From contig CANMTD010000005.1 in assembly GCA_947500775.1 (NCBI GenBank), forward strand, positions 62,001 to 126,000: a stretch of 64,000 nucleotides of DNA. The letters run 5' to 3'. Under the pieces are notes generated by a model, which did no database searches, was not told the origin of the DNA, and saw nothing but the letters and a program-made list of their open reading frames with translations. Origin of the DNA: an uncultured Paracoccaceae bacterium (lineage in GTDB: Bacteria > Pseudomonadota > Alphaproteobacteria > Rhodobacterales > Rhodobacteraceae). Of the stretch, positions 27,709 to 36,825 are shown piece after piece. Made by a program: the position numbers and the translations under genes. Every line of letters begins with the position of its first letter. The first letter of the stretch is position 1.

Positions 27709-28515
27709 ATGACCGCAATCGCTTTGACTATCGCAGGCTCTGACAGCGGCGGCGGCGCGGGCATTCAGGCTGATCTGAAGGCGATGTCGGCCCTTGGCGT
27801 CTTTGGCGCCAGCGTGATCACCGCCGTCACCGCGCAGAACACCCAGGCGGTGACCGCCGTTCATGGCATCCCCACCGATATCGTGCGCGCCCAGATCGAC
27901 GCGGTGCTGAGCGATCTAAATGTCGGGGCCGTGAAGATCGGCATGCTGGCCACGCCCGAGATCATTCAGGCCGTGGCCTATGGGCTGTCCGGCTATGATG
28001 GTCCGATTGTTCTGGACCCGGTGATGGTGGCGAAATCCGGCGATCCGCTGCTGCAGGAAGACGCGATTTCCGCATTGTCAGAGACACTTTTGCCCCGCGC
28101 AACCCTGCTGACCCCCAACCTGCCCGAGGCCGCCCGCCTGCTGAACGGCGCGCCCGCGGAAACCACCGAACAGATGGCCGCACAAGGAACCGCATTGATG
28201 GACCTGGGGGCTCAGGCGGTCCTGATGAAGGGCGGGCATGGCAGCGGCGACATCTGCGAGGATCTGTTGATCACCGGCACCGGCCTGCACGCGTTTTCGG
28301 CGCCGCGCATCGCAACCCGCAACACCCATGGCACCGGCTGCACCCTGTCGTCGGCGATTGCGGCGGGGCTGGCCAAGGGGCTGCCGCTGGAACAGGCGGC
28401 CGAGGCGGCGCATGGCTATCTGCACGCCGCCATCCGGGCCGCCGATCAACTGCAGATCGGGTCGGGCCACGGCCCGGTGCATCACTTTCACGCGCAATGG
28501 GGCCACGATGGATAA
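27709..28515 (+). CDS. thiD: Hydroxymethylpyrimidine/phosphomethylpyrimidine kinase
   Basis: ThiD phosphorylates HMP and HMP-P to HMP-PP. The 268-residue ribokinase-fold protein has the N-terminal LTIAGSDSGGGAGIQADLKAMSALGVFGASVITAVTAQNT, a DPVMVAKSGDPLL motif and the ATP-site NTHGTGCTLSSAIAAGLAKG. ATG 27709 is preferred (AAGGAC upstream) to a longer frame that would run into the riboswitch. No thiC lies in the operon, so the HMP precursor must come from elsewhere or from salvage. Confidence 0.95.
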   Translation: MTAIALTIAGSDSGGGAGIQADLKAMSALGVFGASVITAVTAQNTQAVTAVHGIPTDIVRAQIDAVLSDLNVGAVKIGMLATPEIIQAVAYGLSGYDGPIVLDPVMVAKSGDPLLQEDAISALSETLLPRATLLTPNLPEAARLLNGAPAETTEQMAAQGTALMDLGAQAVLMKGGHGSGDICEDLLITGTGLHAFSAPRIATRNTHGTGCTLSSAIAAGLAKGLPLEQAAEAAHGYLHAAIRAADQLQIGSGHGPVHHFHAQWGHDG

Positions 28516-29485
28516 GCTGACGATCATCGGTGCCGGCGTCGCCGGGCTGGCCATCGCGACCGAGATCACGGATCGCGGCGGCAAGGTCCGGCTGGTCGAT
28601 CAGCACGCCCGCCCCGGCGCGCACGCCTGTTCGTGGTGGGCGGGCGGCATGCTGGCCCCCTATTGCGAACGCGAATCCGCCGAGGAACCGGTGCTGCGTC
28701 TGGGGCTGGAGGCCGCCGATTGGTGGCAGGCCAAGACCGGGACGGTCACACGCAACGGATCGCTGGTGCTGGCGCTGGACCGGGATCAGGCCGATCTGCG
28801 CCGTTTCGCCCGCCGGACCACCGGGTTTACCGAAATGACCGACCCGCAGATATCCGAACTGGAACCCGACCTTGCCGGTCGTTTTCGCGCCGGGTTGTTC
28901 TTCGGGGACGAGGCGCATCTTGCCCCCCGCGCCGCCCTGACCGCGCTGACCGACCGTCTGGCCGATAAGGGCGTGACCATCGAAACCGCCCCGCAACCGG
29001 CGCAAACCACCATCGATTGCCGCGGCTTGTCGGCCCGCGATGCGCTGACCGATCTGCGCGGGGTCAAAGGCGAAATGCTGATCCTGCATTGCCCGGATGT
29101 GGCTCTGAATCGCCCCGTTCGGCTGTTGCACCCGCGCATCCCGCTTTACATCGTGCCGCGCGGCGATGGCGTGTTCATGCTGGGCGCCACGATGATCGAG
29201 GCCACCGAACGCGGCCGGGTCACGGTGCGGTCGGTTCTGGAAATGCTCAGCGCCGCCTATGCCCTGCATCCCGGTTTTGGCGAGGCGGAGATTCTGGAAA
29301 TCGGCGTCGATGCGCGCCCCGCCTTTGCCGATAACCTGCCCCGCATCCGGCGGCGCGGCGACACGGTCTTTGCAAACGGTCTGTACCGCCACGGATTTCT
29401 GTTGGCGCCTGCGCTGGCGCGCATGGTGGCAGATCATGTGCTGGACGGCAAAACCCCGGAGGTGATGGATGAAAATCACGGTTAA
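28508..29485 (+). CDS. thiO: Glycine oxidase ThiO (FAD-dependent amine oxidase)
   Basis: ThiO oxidises glycine to dehydroglycine, the imine used by ThiG. The 325-residue DAO-type flavoprotein has IIGAGVAGLAIATEITDRGG at the N terminus for FAD, the substrate domain with YIVPRGDGVFMLGATMIEA, and a C-terminal NGLYRHGFLLAPALARMVADHVL segment. It overlaps thiD by 8 nt and thiS by 17 nt. Ending with a stop after thiS has already begun suggests tight translational coupling. Confidence 0.93.
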   Translation: MDKLTIIGAGVAGLAIATEITDRGGKVRLVDQHARPGAHACSWWAGGMLAPYCERESAEEPVLRLGLEAADWWQAKTGTVTRNGSLVLALDRDQADLRRFARRTTGFTEMTDPQISELEPDLAGRFRAGLFFGDEAHLAPRAALTALTDRLADKGVTIETAPQPAQTTIDCRGLSARDALTDLRGVKGEMLILHCPDVALNRPVRLLHPRIPLYIVPRGDGVFMLGATMIEATERGRVTVRSVLEMLSAAYALHPGFGEAEILEIGVDARPAFADNLPRIRRRGDTVFANGLYRHGFLLAPALARMVADHVLDGKTPEVMDENHG

Positions 29486-29666
29486 CGGCACACCGCAAGA
29501 GATAGAGGCCACAACTCTGGCGCAGGCGCTGGTCGCGCTGGGATTTGACGACACCAAGGTCGCCACCGCCCTGAACGAAGGGTTCGTGCCCGCCACCCTG
29601 CGCGCAACGACCCCGCTGTCCGACGGCGACCGGATCGAAGTGGTCGCGCCGATGCAGGGGGGCTGA
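29469..29666 (+). CDS. thiS: Sulfur carrier protein ThiS
   Basis: A 65-residue ubiquitin-fold protein ending in the obligatory Gly-Gly (VAPMQGG), which is adenylated by ThiF and then made a thiocarboxylate that supplies sulfur for the thiazole. N-terminal MKITVNGTPQEIEATTLAQALVALG is typical. Ends 3 bp before thiG. Confidence 0.95.
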   Translation: MKITVNGTPQEIEATTLAQALVALGFDDTKVATALNEGFVPATLRATTPLSDGDRIEVVAPMQGG

Positions 29667-29669
29667 AAG

Positions 29670-30443
29670 ATGCGCAGGTTTTATGGCACCGAACTGGCCA
29701 ATCCGCTGATGCTGGGCACGGCGCAATACCCCTCGCCAGCCATTCTGGCCGAGGCATTTCGCGCCTCGAACGCGGCTGTGGCCACCCTGTCGCTGCGGCG
29801 CGAAAGCGGCTCTGACAATGCCGGACAGGTGTTCTGGAGCCTGATCCGCGACCTTGGCGTGCCGCTTCTGCCCAACACCGCCGGATGCCATACCGTCAAA
29901 GAGGCCGTGACCACCGCCCATATGGCCCGCGAACTGTTTGAAACGCCTTGGATCAAGCTAGAGGTGATCGGCCACACCGACACCCTGCAACCCGACGTCT
30001 TTGCTCTGGTCGAGGCGGCCAGAATCCTGACCGAAGACGGTTTTCAGGTCTTTCCCTATTGCACCGAGGATCTTGTGGTCGCCGAACGCCTGCTGCACGC
30101 CGGATGTCAGGTCCTGATGCCCTGGGGCGCGCCCATCGGGTCGGGGCTTGGGCTGAACAACGAACACGGGCTGCGCAGCCTGCGCGCGCATTTTCCCGAC
30201 GTCGCCATGGTGGTGGACGCGGGCATCGGCCTGCCCAGCCACGCCGCCCGCGCGATGGAGCTGGGCTTTGACGCCGTCCTGCTGAACACCGCGGTCGCCA
30301 AGGCGGGCGATCCGGTACAGATGGCCCGCGCCATGGCGATGGCCGCCCAGGCCGGGCAGGCCGCGCATCAGGCCGACCCGATGGAACCCCGCGACATGGC
30401 CGCCCCGTCGACCCCCGTCATCGGAAAGGCCTTTCTGACATGA
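29670..30443 (+). CDS. thiG: Thiazole synthase
   Basis: ThiG forms the thiazole phosphate from DXP, dehydroglycine and ThiS thiocarboxylate. The 257-residue TIM-barrel protein shows the catalytic lysine in [54 protein letters not shown], and [31 protein letters not shown]. Its DXP substrate is made by Dxs, encoded at 14.1-16.1 kb. Overlaps thiE by 4 nt. Confidence 0.96.
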   Translation: MRRFYGTELANPLMLGTAQYPSPAILAEAFRASNAAVATLSLRRESGSDNAGQVFWSLIRDLGVPLLPNTAGCHTVKEAVTTAHMARELFETPWIKLEVIGHTDTLQPDVFALVEAARILTEDGFQVFPYCTEDLVVAERLLHAGCQVLMPWGAPIGSGLGLNNEHGLRSLRAHFPDVAMVVDAGIGLPSHAARAMELGFDAVLLNTAVAKAGDPVQMARAMAMAAQAGQAAHQADPMEPRDMAAPSTPVIGKAFLT

Positions 30444-31036
30444 CGCTGGACCGTTTCTATCCGATCTTCGACCGCGCCGAGTGGCTGCTGCGGATGCTGC
30501 CGCTGGGCGTGAAACTGGTGCAACTGCGCGTCAAGGATCAACCGGCCGAGGTCGTGCGCGCCGAAATCCGCGCGGCCAAAGGGCTGTGCGGCGAATTTGG
30601 CGCCACGCTGGTGGTAAACGACTATTGGCAGATGGCGATCGACGAAGGCTGCGGCTGGCTGCATCTGGGGCAAGAGGATCTGGACAGCGCCGATATCCCC
30701 GCGATCCGCCGTGCCGGGATAAAACTGGGCCTGTCGACCCATGATCACGCCGAGCTGGACCGCGCCCTGGCCCTGAACCCCGATTATATCGCCCTGGGTC
30801 CGGTTTACCCAACCATCCTGAAAAAGATGAAATGGCACGAACAGGGGCTGGACCGGGTCCGGGAATGGAAAACCCTGATCGGCGACATCCCGTTGGTGGG
30901 CATCGGCGGCATGTCGGTTGACCGCGCGCCGGGCGTCTTTGCCGCAGGGGCCGATATCGTTTCGGTCGTCACCGACATCACCCTGAACGACGCGCCCGAG
31001 GCCCGCTGTTCCGAATGGATCGGGGCCACACGATGA
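30440..31036 (+). CDS. thiE: Thiamin-phosphate synthase
   Basis: ThiE joins HMP-PP and the thiazole phosphate. The 198-residue barrel carries [69 protein letters not shown] and [25 protein letters not shown]. Shorter than many ThiE (about 210-220) but with all family blocks. Overlaps thiG by 4 nt and thiF by 4 nt. Confidence 0.93.
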   Translation: MTLDRFYPIFDRAEWLLRMLPLGVKLVQLRVKDQPAEVVRAEIRAAKGLCGEFGATLVVNDYWQMAIDEGCGWLHLGQEDLDSADIPAIRRAGIKLGLSTHDHAELDRALALNPDYIALGPVYPTILKKMKWHEQGLDRVREWKTLIGDIPLVGIGGMSVDRAPGVFAAGADIVSVVTDITLNDAPEARCSEWIGATR

Positions 31037-32010
31037 GTCGTTACGCCCGCCAGATGATCCTGCCAGAGGTGGGGACAGAGGGGCAAAAAAGGCTCTGTTC
31101 CGCCCGGATTCTGGTGATCGGCACCGGGGGGCTGGGCGTGCCTGCACTGCAATATCTGGCCGGTGCGGGGGTCGGGCATATCACGCTGATCGACCCCGAT
31201 GTGGTCGAACGCGGCAATCTGCACCGCCAACCCCTGTATGTCGAAACCGACATCGGCACACCCAAGGCCACGGCCGCCGCCACGCGCCTGACCGCGCTGA
31301 ACCCCGATATCCGGATCACGCCGCATGTCGCGATGTTCGACCCCGCCAATGCCCCGCACCTGATCGCCGGTGCCGATCTGGTGCTGGATTGCGCCGACAG
31401 TTTCGCGGCCAGCTATGTCGCATCCGATGTCTGTATGGCGCGCCATACGCCGCTGATCTCTGCCTCGGCGCTGGCATTGTCGGGCTATGCCGGGGGGTTC
31501 TGTGCGGGCGCGCCTTCGCTGCGCGCCGTGTTCCCCGATCTGCCCGACACGCTGACGAACTGTGCAACTTCGGGTGTGTTGGGCCCTGTTGTCGGTCTGA
31601 TCGGCGCGCTTCAGGCGCAACTGGCTCTGTCCGTTCTATTGGACCTGACCCCTTCCCCCTTGGGTCAGATGCTGCGCTTTGATGCCGCCACGTTGCGCTT
31701 TTCCAGTTTCCGCTTCGATACGGCCCCCGAACCGGTCGGCCCCCGGCTGAGTTTTCTGGCCCCTGATGAGATGACCCCATCGGATTTCATCGTCGATCTG
31801 CGGGACACGCAGGAAACGCCGCACCCCGTCACCCCGACCGCCCATCGCCATCTTGTCGAAGACTTCGGCGCAAACGGCCCGCACCCCGCCCCCGACCAGC
31901 GCGCCGTCTTTTGCTGCCGCTCCGGGCTGCGCGCCTGGCGGGCGGCCGAACGGCTGCGCCCGCATTGGGCCGGTGAAATCAAACTCGTCGCTCTTGGCGA
32001 CCCCACCTGA
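31033..32010 (+). CDS. thiF: ThiF adenylyltransferase with C-terminal rhodanese-like domain
   Basis: The E1-like N-terminal part (residues 1-240) has RYARQMILPEVGTEGQKRL, the ATP-site GTGGLGVPALQYLAGAGVG, an adenylation DPDVVERGNLHRQ segment and the typical GVLGPVVGLIGALQA. The last 80 residues (DFIVDLRDTQETP ... VFCCRSGLRAWRAAERL) look like a rhodanese fold, with a probable catalytic cysteine. The fusion would carry the sulfur donor for ThiS in the same protein. The zinc cysteines present in some E1-like proteins are not evident. ATG 31033 is the start; 325 residues. Confidence 0.9.
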   Translation: MSRYARQMILPEVGTEGQKRLCSARILVIGTGGLGVPALQYLAGAGVGHITLIDPDVVERGNLHRQPLYVETDIGTPKATAAATRLTALNPDIRITPHVAMFDPANAPHLIAGADLVLDCADSFAASYVASDVCMARHTPLISASALALSGYAGGFCAGAPSLRAVFPDLPDTLTNCATSGVLGPVVGLIGALQAQLALSVLLDLTPSPLGQMLRFDAATLRFSSFRFDTAPEPVGPRLSFLAPDEMTPSDFIVDLRDTQETPHPVTPTAHRHLVEDFGANGPHPAPDQRAVFCCRSGLRAWRAAERLRPHWAGEIKLVALGDPT

Positions 32011-32023
32011 AAGGACCCCATCC

Positions 32024-32959
32024 ATGAGATTTATCTGTGCAGTTGCGCTGTCCCTGCTGGCGGCCCCGGCCATGGCGCAGGACAAAATGACACTGTTGCT
32101 GGATTGGTTCGTGAACCCCGATCACGGCCCAATCATCGTCGCCGATGAACTGGGCTATTTCGCGGATCAGGGGCTGGAAATTGAAATTATCGCCCCCGCC
32201 GATCCTTCGGACCCCCCCAAACTGGTCGCCGCCGGCAAGGCCGATCTGGCCATCGGCTATCAGCCGCAGTTGCACCTGCAAATTCACGAAGGCCTGCCGC
32301 TGATCCGCGTCGGCACATTGGTCGCCACGCCGCTGAACTGTCTTTTGACGCTGGCCGACGGGCCGGTCAAAACCCCCGCCGACCTGAAGGGTAAGAAGGT
32401 CGGGTTTTCCGTGGCCGGTGTGGAAGAGGCCGTTCTGGGCGCCATCCTGCGCAAACACGGGCTGACACTGGACGATATCGAAATGGTCAACGTCAACTGG
32501 TCGCTGTCGCCATCGCTGATGTCCGGACAGGTCGACGCCGTGATCGGCGCCTATCGCAATTTCGAACTGAACCAGATGGAAATCGAAGGCATCGAAGGCC
32601 GCTGCATCTATGTCGAGGAGGAGGGACTGCCATCCTATGACGAGCTGATCTATCTGGCCAACCCCGACACGATGGACAAGGCCATGATCGCCCGTTTTCT
32701 GGCCGCGACCGAAAAGGCGACGCAGTATATCGTCAACCACCCGGACGAAAGCTGGCAGGTGTTTTCCGGCACCGCGGCCGAACTGCAGGACGAGTTGAAC
32801 GCCAAAGCCTGGGTCGATACCCTGCCGCGGTTCGCCCTGCGCCCCGCCGCCGTCGATGCAGGCCGTTACGCAAGGTTCGAGACGTTTTTGCACGAATTCG
32901 ACCTGATCCCGGCACCGAACCCCGTGTCGAAAATCATCGTGGATGTGACAGCGGAATGA
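32024..32959 (+). CDS. thiY: ABC transporter substrate-binding protein, ThiY-like (HMP or thiamin precursor)
   Basis: A 311-residue NMT1/THI5-like periplasmic protein with signal peptide MRFICAVALSLLAAPAMAQ and DKMTLLLDWFVNPDHGPIIVADELGYFADQGL. ThiY of Bacillus binds N-formyl-4-amino-5-aminomethyl-2-methylpyrimidine, a thiamin breakdown product. The presence of TenA next door supports pyrimidine salvage. Start ATG 32024; SD-like AAAGGACC. Overlaps tenA by 4 nt. Confidence 0.87.
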   Translation: MRFICAVALSLLAAPAMAQDKMTLLLDWFVNPDHGPIIVADELGYFADQGLEIEIIAPADPSDPPKLVAAGKADLAIGYQPQLHLQIHEGLPLIRVGTLVATPLNCLLTLADGPVKTPADLKGKKVGFSVAGVEEAVLGAILRKHGLTLDDIEMVNVNWSLSPSLMSGQVDAVIGAYRNFELNQMEIEGIEGRCIYVEEEGLPSYDELIYLANPDTMDKAMIARFLAATEKATQYIVNHPDESWQVFSGTAAELQDELNAKAWVDTLPRFALRPAAVDAGRYARFETFLHEFDLIPAPNPVSKIIVDVTAE

Positions 32960-33639
32960 GCGATCATCCCAACTATGGCCACGCCTTCGCGGCGTGGCGG
33001 CAGGCAGCCCTGGACCCCTGGCGCGCCTATACGCGCCACGGCTTTGTGCAGGGCCTGGGCGACGGGACGCTGCCGCAGGCGGCGTTCCTGCATTATCTGA
33101 AACAAGACTATGTCTTTCTGTTCCATTTCGCCCGCGCCTGGGCCCTGGTCGCCGCCAAGGCCGACACATTAGGCGAAATGCGCGCCGCCGCCGCAACCGT
33201 CAACGCGCTGGCCAATCACGAAACGCAGCTGCACGTCGAAACCTGCGCCGCCGCCGGAATCCCCGAGGTCGATCTGATCACCACGCCCGAGGCGCCCGAA
33301 AACATGGCCTATACCCGCTATGTGCTGGAGGCCGGGTATTCCGGCGATATCCTTGATCTGCTGGCGGCCCTGGCCCCCTGCGTCATGGGGTACGGCGAAA
33401 TCGGCGCGCGGCTGGTGGGCGATGCACCCTCCGATACCTATGCGGACTGGATCAACACCTACGCCGGGGCCGAATACCAAGAGGTCTGCCGCGACGTCGG
33501 CGCCCTGATCGACACGGCCCTGACCCGACGGTTGGGCCCGGATTTCACCAGCACCCCGCGCTGGCGCAGCCTGTGCACCCGGTTCGAAACCGCCACGCGG
33601 CTGGAGGTCGGGTTCTGGGACATGGGGCTGCGCCCGTGA
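32956..33639 (+). CDS. tenA: Aminopyrimidine aminohydrolase TenA
   Basis: TenA hydrolyses aminomethyl-pyrimidine (from degraded thiamin) to HMP. The 227-residue all-helical protein shows the catalytic Cys in LAPCVMGYGEIG, the conserved HYLKQDYVFLFHFARAWAL and the C-terminal ETATRLEVGFWDMGL with the catalytic Glu region. Sits between the solute-binding protein and the ATPase of a transporter, so salvage imported by ThiXYZ flows to TenA, then ThiD. Confidence 0.93.
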   Translation: MSDHPNYGHAFAAWRQAALDPWRAYTRHGFVQGLGDGTLPQAAFLHYLKQDYVFLFHFARAWALVAAKADTLGEMRAAAATVNALANHETQLHVETCAAAGIPEVDLITTPEAPENMAYTRYVLEAGYSGDILDLLAALAPCVMGYGEIGARLVGDAPSDTYADWINTYAGAEYQEVCRDVGALIDTALTRRLGPDFTSTPRWRSLCTRFETATRLEVGFWDMGLRP

Positions 33640-34349
33640 CCGGCGGGGTCGGCATAACGGTTGCCGGGCAGGTCGCGGACCTGTTCCCGGATCTTGTGCT
33701 GACCCTGCGGCCCGGCGAATGGACCTGTCTGCTGGGCCCGTCCGGCGTTGGCAAATCGACCCTGCTGCGGCTGATTGCCGGTCTGGAGGCCCATGTGATC
33801 TTTGAAGGGACCGTCACGGCGGATGATGGCGCGCCACTGCCGCCGCGCATCGCCTATATGGCGCAGAACCCGCTGTTGATGCCTTGGGCCAGCGTGCTGG
33901 ACAATGTGACGCTGGGCGCAAGGCTGCGCGGCGAACGGCCTGATCTGGCACGCGCGCGCGATCTGTTGGCCCGTGTCGGTCTGGCCGATCACGCCGCCAA
34001 AAAACCCGGTGCCCTGTCCGGCGGCCAGCAACAGCGCGTGGCCCTTGTCCGCACGCTGATGGAGGATCGCCCCGTCGTCCTGCTGGACGAACCGTTTTCC
34101 GCGCTGGACGCCAAAACCCGGGCCGAGATTCAGGAACTGGCGATGGAACTGTTGGCCGGGCGCACCGTCCTGTTGGTCACCCACGACCCGGCCGAGGCTG
34201 CGCGGGTCGGTCAGGCGATCCATGTGCTGACTTCGGCAGGGTTAGAGACTGTTTTGCCGCCCGACACCCCAGCCCCCCGCCCCGTGGACGACCCGCAGAC
34301 CCTGCAGGCGCAGGGCGCGCTTTACGCAAAACTCAGGGGCACGGCATGA
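33636..34349 (+). CDS. thiZ: ABC transporter ATP-binding protein, ThiZ-like
   Basis: A 237-residue ATPase: Walker A GPSGVGKSTLL, Q-loop MAQNPLLMPW, signature LSGGQQQRVALVR, Walker B VVLLDEPFSALD, and H-loop THDPAEA. Start is GTG 33636, overlapping the tenA TGA (GTGA). Its place in the operon indicates it energises uptake of the ThiY ligand. Confidence 0.9.
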   Translation: MTGGVGITVAGQVADLFPDLVLTLRPGEWTCLLGPSGVGKSTLLRLIAGLEAHVIFEGTVTADDGAPLPPRIAYMAQNPLLMPWASVLDNVTLGARLRGERPDLARARDLLARVGLADHAAKKPGALSGGQQQRVALVRTLMEDRPVVLLDEPFSALDAKTRAEIQELAMELLAGRTVLLVTHDPAEAARVGQAIHVLTSAGLETVLPPDTPAPRPVDDPQTLQAQGALYAKLRGTA

Positions 34350-35086
34350 AGCGGATTTTACATGGTCTGGCCGCAGCGCTGGTTTTGCTGATCCTCTGGC
34401 AAACCATCATCTGGATCGTCCAGCCGCCCAATTTCATCCTGCCCAGCCCGACCCGGGTGATGCAGACCCTGTGGACCAGCCGCGCCCTGATCGGCGAACA
34501 CGCCCTGACCACGCTGTACGAGGTGACGCTGGGCCTGTTGATCGGCACCGCCTTTGGCATTGCGACCGCGATCCAACTGGCCTCTTCCGCCGTGGCCCGC
34601 GCGCTGCTGCGCCCGATTCTAGCGTTTTCACAGGCCATCCCGGTCTTTGCGCTGGCCCCGATCCTGACGCTTTGGCTGGGCTATGGGATCGTCTCGAAGG
34701 TCGTGATGGCGGTGCTGATCATCTATTTCCCGGTCACATCGGCGTTTTTCGACGGGTTGATGCGCACGCCGGCGGGGTATCTGGATCTGGCCCGCACCAT
34801 GGGCGCGTCCCGCCGCGCGGTGCTGTGGCACCTGCGCATCCCGGCAGCGATCCCCGCGCTTGGATCGGGGCTGAAACTGGCCGCCGTCTATGCGCCCATC
34901 GGTGCGGTCATCGGCGAATGGGTCGGCGCCAGCCGTGGGTTGGGCTATCTGATGCTGCTGGCAAATGGCCGCGCCAAGACCGACCTGATGTTTGCCGCGG
35001 TTCTGGTGCTGGGGGTCCTGTCGATGGGGCTGTATCTGCTGGTGGATGCGGGTATCACCCGCGCCCTGAAGCGGCGCGAGCAATAG
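34346..35086 (+). CDS. thiX: ABC transporter permease, ThiX-like
   Basis: A 246-residue membrane protein with about six helices and the BPD_transp_1 EAA loop (GASRRAVLWHLRIPAAIPALGSGLKLA), plus RPILAFSQAIPVFALAPILTLWLGYG. Last gene of the thi operon; converges with rfbA 12 bp away. A weak GATTAG-GCT-CTAATC hairpin (35090-35104) lies at the convergence. Confidence 0.88.
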   Translation: MKRILHGLAAALVLLILWQTIIWIVQPPNFILPSPTRVMQTLWTSRALIGEHALTTLYEVTLGLLIGTAFGIATAIQLASSAVARALLRPILAFSQAIPVFALAPILTLWLGYGIVSKVVMAVLIIYFPVTSAFFDGLMRTPAGYLDLARTMGASRRAVLWHLRIPAAIPALGSGLKLAAVYAPIGAVIGEWVGASRGLGYLMLLANGRAKTDLMFAAVLVLGVLSMGLYLLVDAGITRALKRREQ

Positions 35087-35098
35087 ACAGATTAGGCT

Positions 35099-35974
35099 CT
35101 AATCCCGCAGAAGTCCGCGCAGATACCGCCCGTATTCGTTCTTTTTGAACTTTTCGGCGCGGGCCGTCAGTTCCGCGCGGCTGATCCAATCCTGTTCAAA
35201 GGCGATCTCATCGGGACAGCCGGTCTGCATCCCCTGCCGCTGTTCCAGCGTCCGCACGAAATTGCCCGCGTCCAGCAGGCTGGCATGCGTGCCCGTATCC
35301 AGCCAGGCATAGCCACGACCCATCCGTTCAACCGACAGGCACCCGTCGTGCAGGTACATTTCCAGCAGTGTCGTGATCTCCAACTCGCCCCGGTCCGATG
35401 GCTTGACCGCGCGGGCCCGTTCCGGCGCGCTGCCGTCCAGAAAATACAGACCCGTCACCGCGTAATTCGACGGCGGGACGGTGGGTTTTTCGATGATGGC
35501 CGTCGCCTCGCCATCCGCGTTGAAATCGACCACACCATAGCGTTCGGGATCGGCCACGTGATAGCCGAACACAGTGCCGCCTTCCGCTTTGGCATCGGCG
35601 CGCGACAGCATCACCGGCAGGCCGTGACCAAAAAAGATGTTGTCGCCCAGCACCATCGCCGAAGGCGCACCGGCCAGAAAATCCTCGGCCAGCAGATAGG
35701 CCTGCGCCAGCCCGTCGGGCGACGGCTGTACGATCCAGGTGAAACTCAGGCCCCATTGGCTGCCGTCACCCAAAAGACGCTGGAATTGTGGCTGATCGTC
35801 GGGCGTGGTGATGATCGCAATCTCGCGGATACCGGCCAGCATCAGCACCGAAATCGGGTAATAGATCATCGGCTTGTCATAGATCGGCAACAGCTGTTTC
35901 GAGATACCCATCGTGATCGGATACAGCCGCGTGCCCGATCCGCCCGCCAGAATGATGCCCTTGCGCTTTGTCAT
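35099..35974 (-). CDS. rfbA: Glucose-1-phosphate thymidylyltransferase
   Basis: RfbA (RmlA) activates glucose 1-phosphate with dTTP, first step to dTDP-L-rhamnose. The 291-residue protein has KGIILAGGSGTRLYPITMGISKQLLPIYDKPMIYYP, PDGLAQAYLLAEDFLAGAPSAMVLGDN and EKPTVPPSNYAVTGLYF. ATG 35974 overlaps the rfbD stop (ATGA). Last gene of rfbCBDA. Confidence 0.96.
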   Translation of the reverse strand: MTKRKGIILAGGSGTRLYPITMGISKQLLPIYDKPMIYYPISVLMLAGIREIAIITTPDDQPQFQRLLGDGSQWGLSFTWIVQPSPDGLAQAYLLAEDFLAGAPSAMVLGDNIFFGHGLPVMLSRADAKAEGGTVFGYHVADPERYGVVDFNADGEATAIIEKPTVPPSNYAVTGLYFLDGSAPERARAVKPSDRGELEITTLLEMYLHDGCLSVERMGRGYAWLDTGTHASLLDAGNFVRTLEQRQGMQTGCPDEIAFEQDWISRAELTARAEKFKKNEYGRYLRGLLRD

Positions 35975-36825
35975 GTCACCACGTCCAATTCTTTCAGAAT
36001 AATGTTCAGCCCTTCGGTCCAATCAGGTTGACCGATGCCATAGTCCCGCAGCAATGCCCGGCAATCCATCCGTGAATTCGGGGGGCGCGCAGCCGGGGTC
36101 GGATAGGCCGAGGTCGGGATATCGTTGACCACGATGTCGCGACCGGCCTGTTGAAAAATCTCACGTGCAAAATCGGCCCAACTGACATCGGGCGCACCGG
36201 AATAGTGATAGATATCGCTGTTGCCCAAGTTGGCGGCCAGTTTTTCCGCGATCACCAGCAGTGTTTCGGCAATATCGCCGGCCGGGGTCGGCCCGCCGAT
36301 CTGATCGGCCACGACGTTCAATTCGCCACGGGTTTCGGACAGGCGCAACATGGTTTTCACAAAATTCGACCCATGCGCCGATACCACCCAGGAGGTCCGC
36401 AGAATCACATACCGCCCGCCTGCGGCCAGCACCGCCTTTTCACCAGCCAGTTTGGTCCGGCCATAGGCCCCCAATGGCCCCGTGGGATCACCGGGCGCCC
36501 AGGGTGTGGTTCCCTGCCCGTCGAACACGTAATCGGTGGAAATATGGACGAAAGGAACCTTTCTGGCCGCACAGGCACGCGCCATCGCGCCGGGCGCGTC
36601 GCCATTGACCAGCTGCGCCGTCGCCTCATCCTCTTCGGCCTTGTCGACCGCGGTATAGGCCGCGGCGTTGATCACCGCATCGGCGTTAGCGGTGGCAATC
36701 GCCGACGCACAGGCCGCGGGATCGGTCAGATCGGCACTATCGCGGCCCAAAAACACCGCATCCGGCGCGCGCCGTTGCAATTCGCGGGCAACCTGCCCGG
36801 TCTTCCCAAACACCAGAAATTTCAT
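35971..36825 (-). CDS. rfbD: dTDP-4-dehydrorhamnose reductase
   Basis: RmlD reduces the 4-keto group to give dTDP-L-rhamnose. The 284-residue SDR has [14 protein letters not shown] at the N terminus, [30 protein letters not shown] and [13 protein letters not shown] (Tyr-x3-Lys). Start ATG 36825, overlapping rfbB by 4 nt. Confidence 0.95.
   Translation of the reverse strand: MKFLVFGKTGQVARELQRRAPDAVFLGRDSADLTDPAACASAIATANADAVINAAAYTAVDKAEEDEATAQLVNGDAPGAMARACAARKVPFVHISTDYVFDGQGTTPWAPGDPTGPLGAYGRTKLAGEKAVLAAGGRYVILRTSWVVSAHGSNFVKTMLRLSETRGELNVVADQIGGPTPAGDIAETLLVIAEKLAANLGNSDIYHYSGAPDVSWADFAREIFQQAGRDIVVNDIPTSAYPTPAARPPNSRMDCRALLRDYGIGQPDWTEGLNIILKELDVVT

Noticed and set aside
28271-29596. 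Minus-strand frame of 441 residues in the thi operon
   Set aside because: It is opposite thiD/thiO, which have canonical motifs and overlapping starts in the operon.
35090-35104. GATTAG-GCT-CTAATC hairpin at the thiX/rfbA convergence
   Set aside because: Only 6 bp with a 3-nt loop and no T tract; too weak to list as a terminator.
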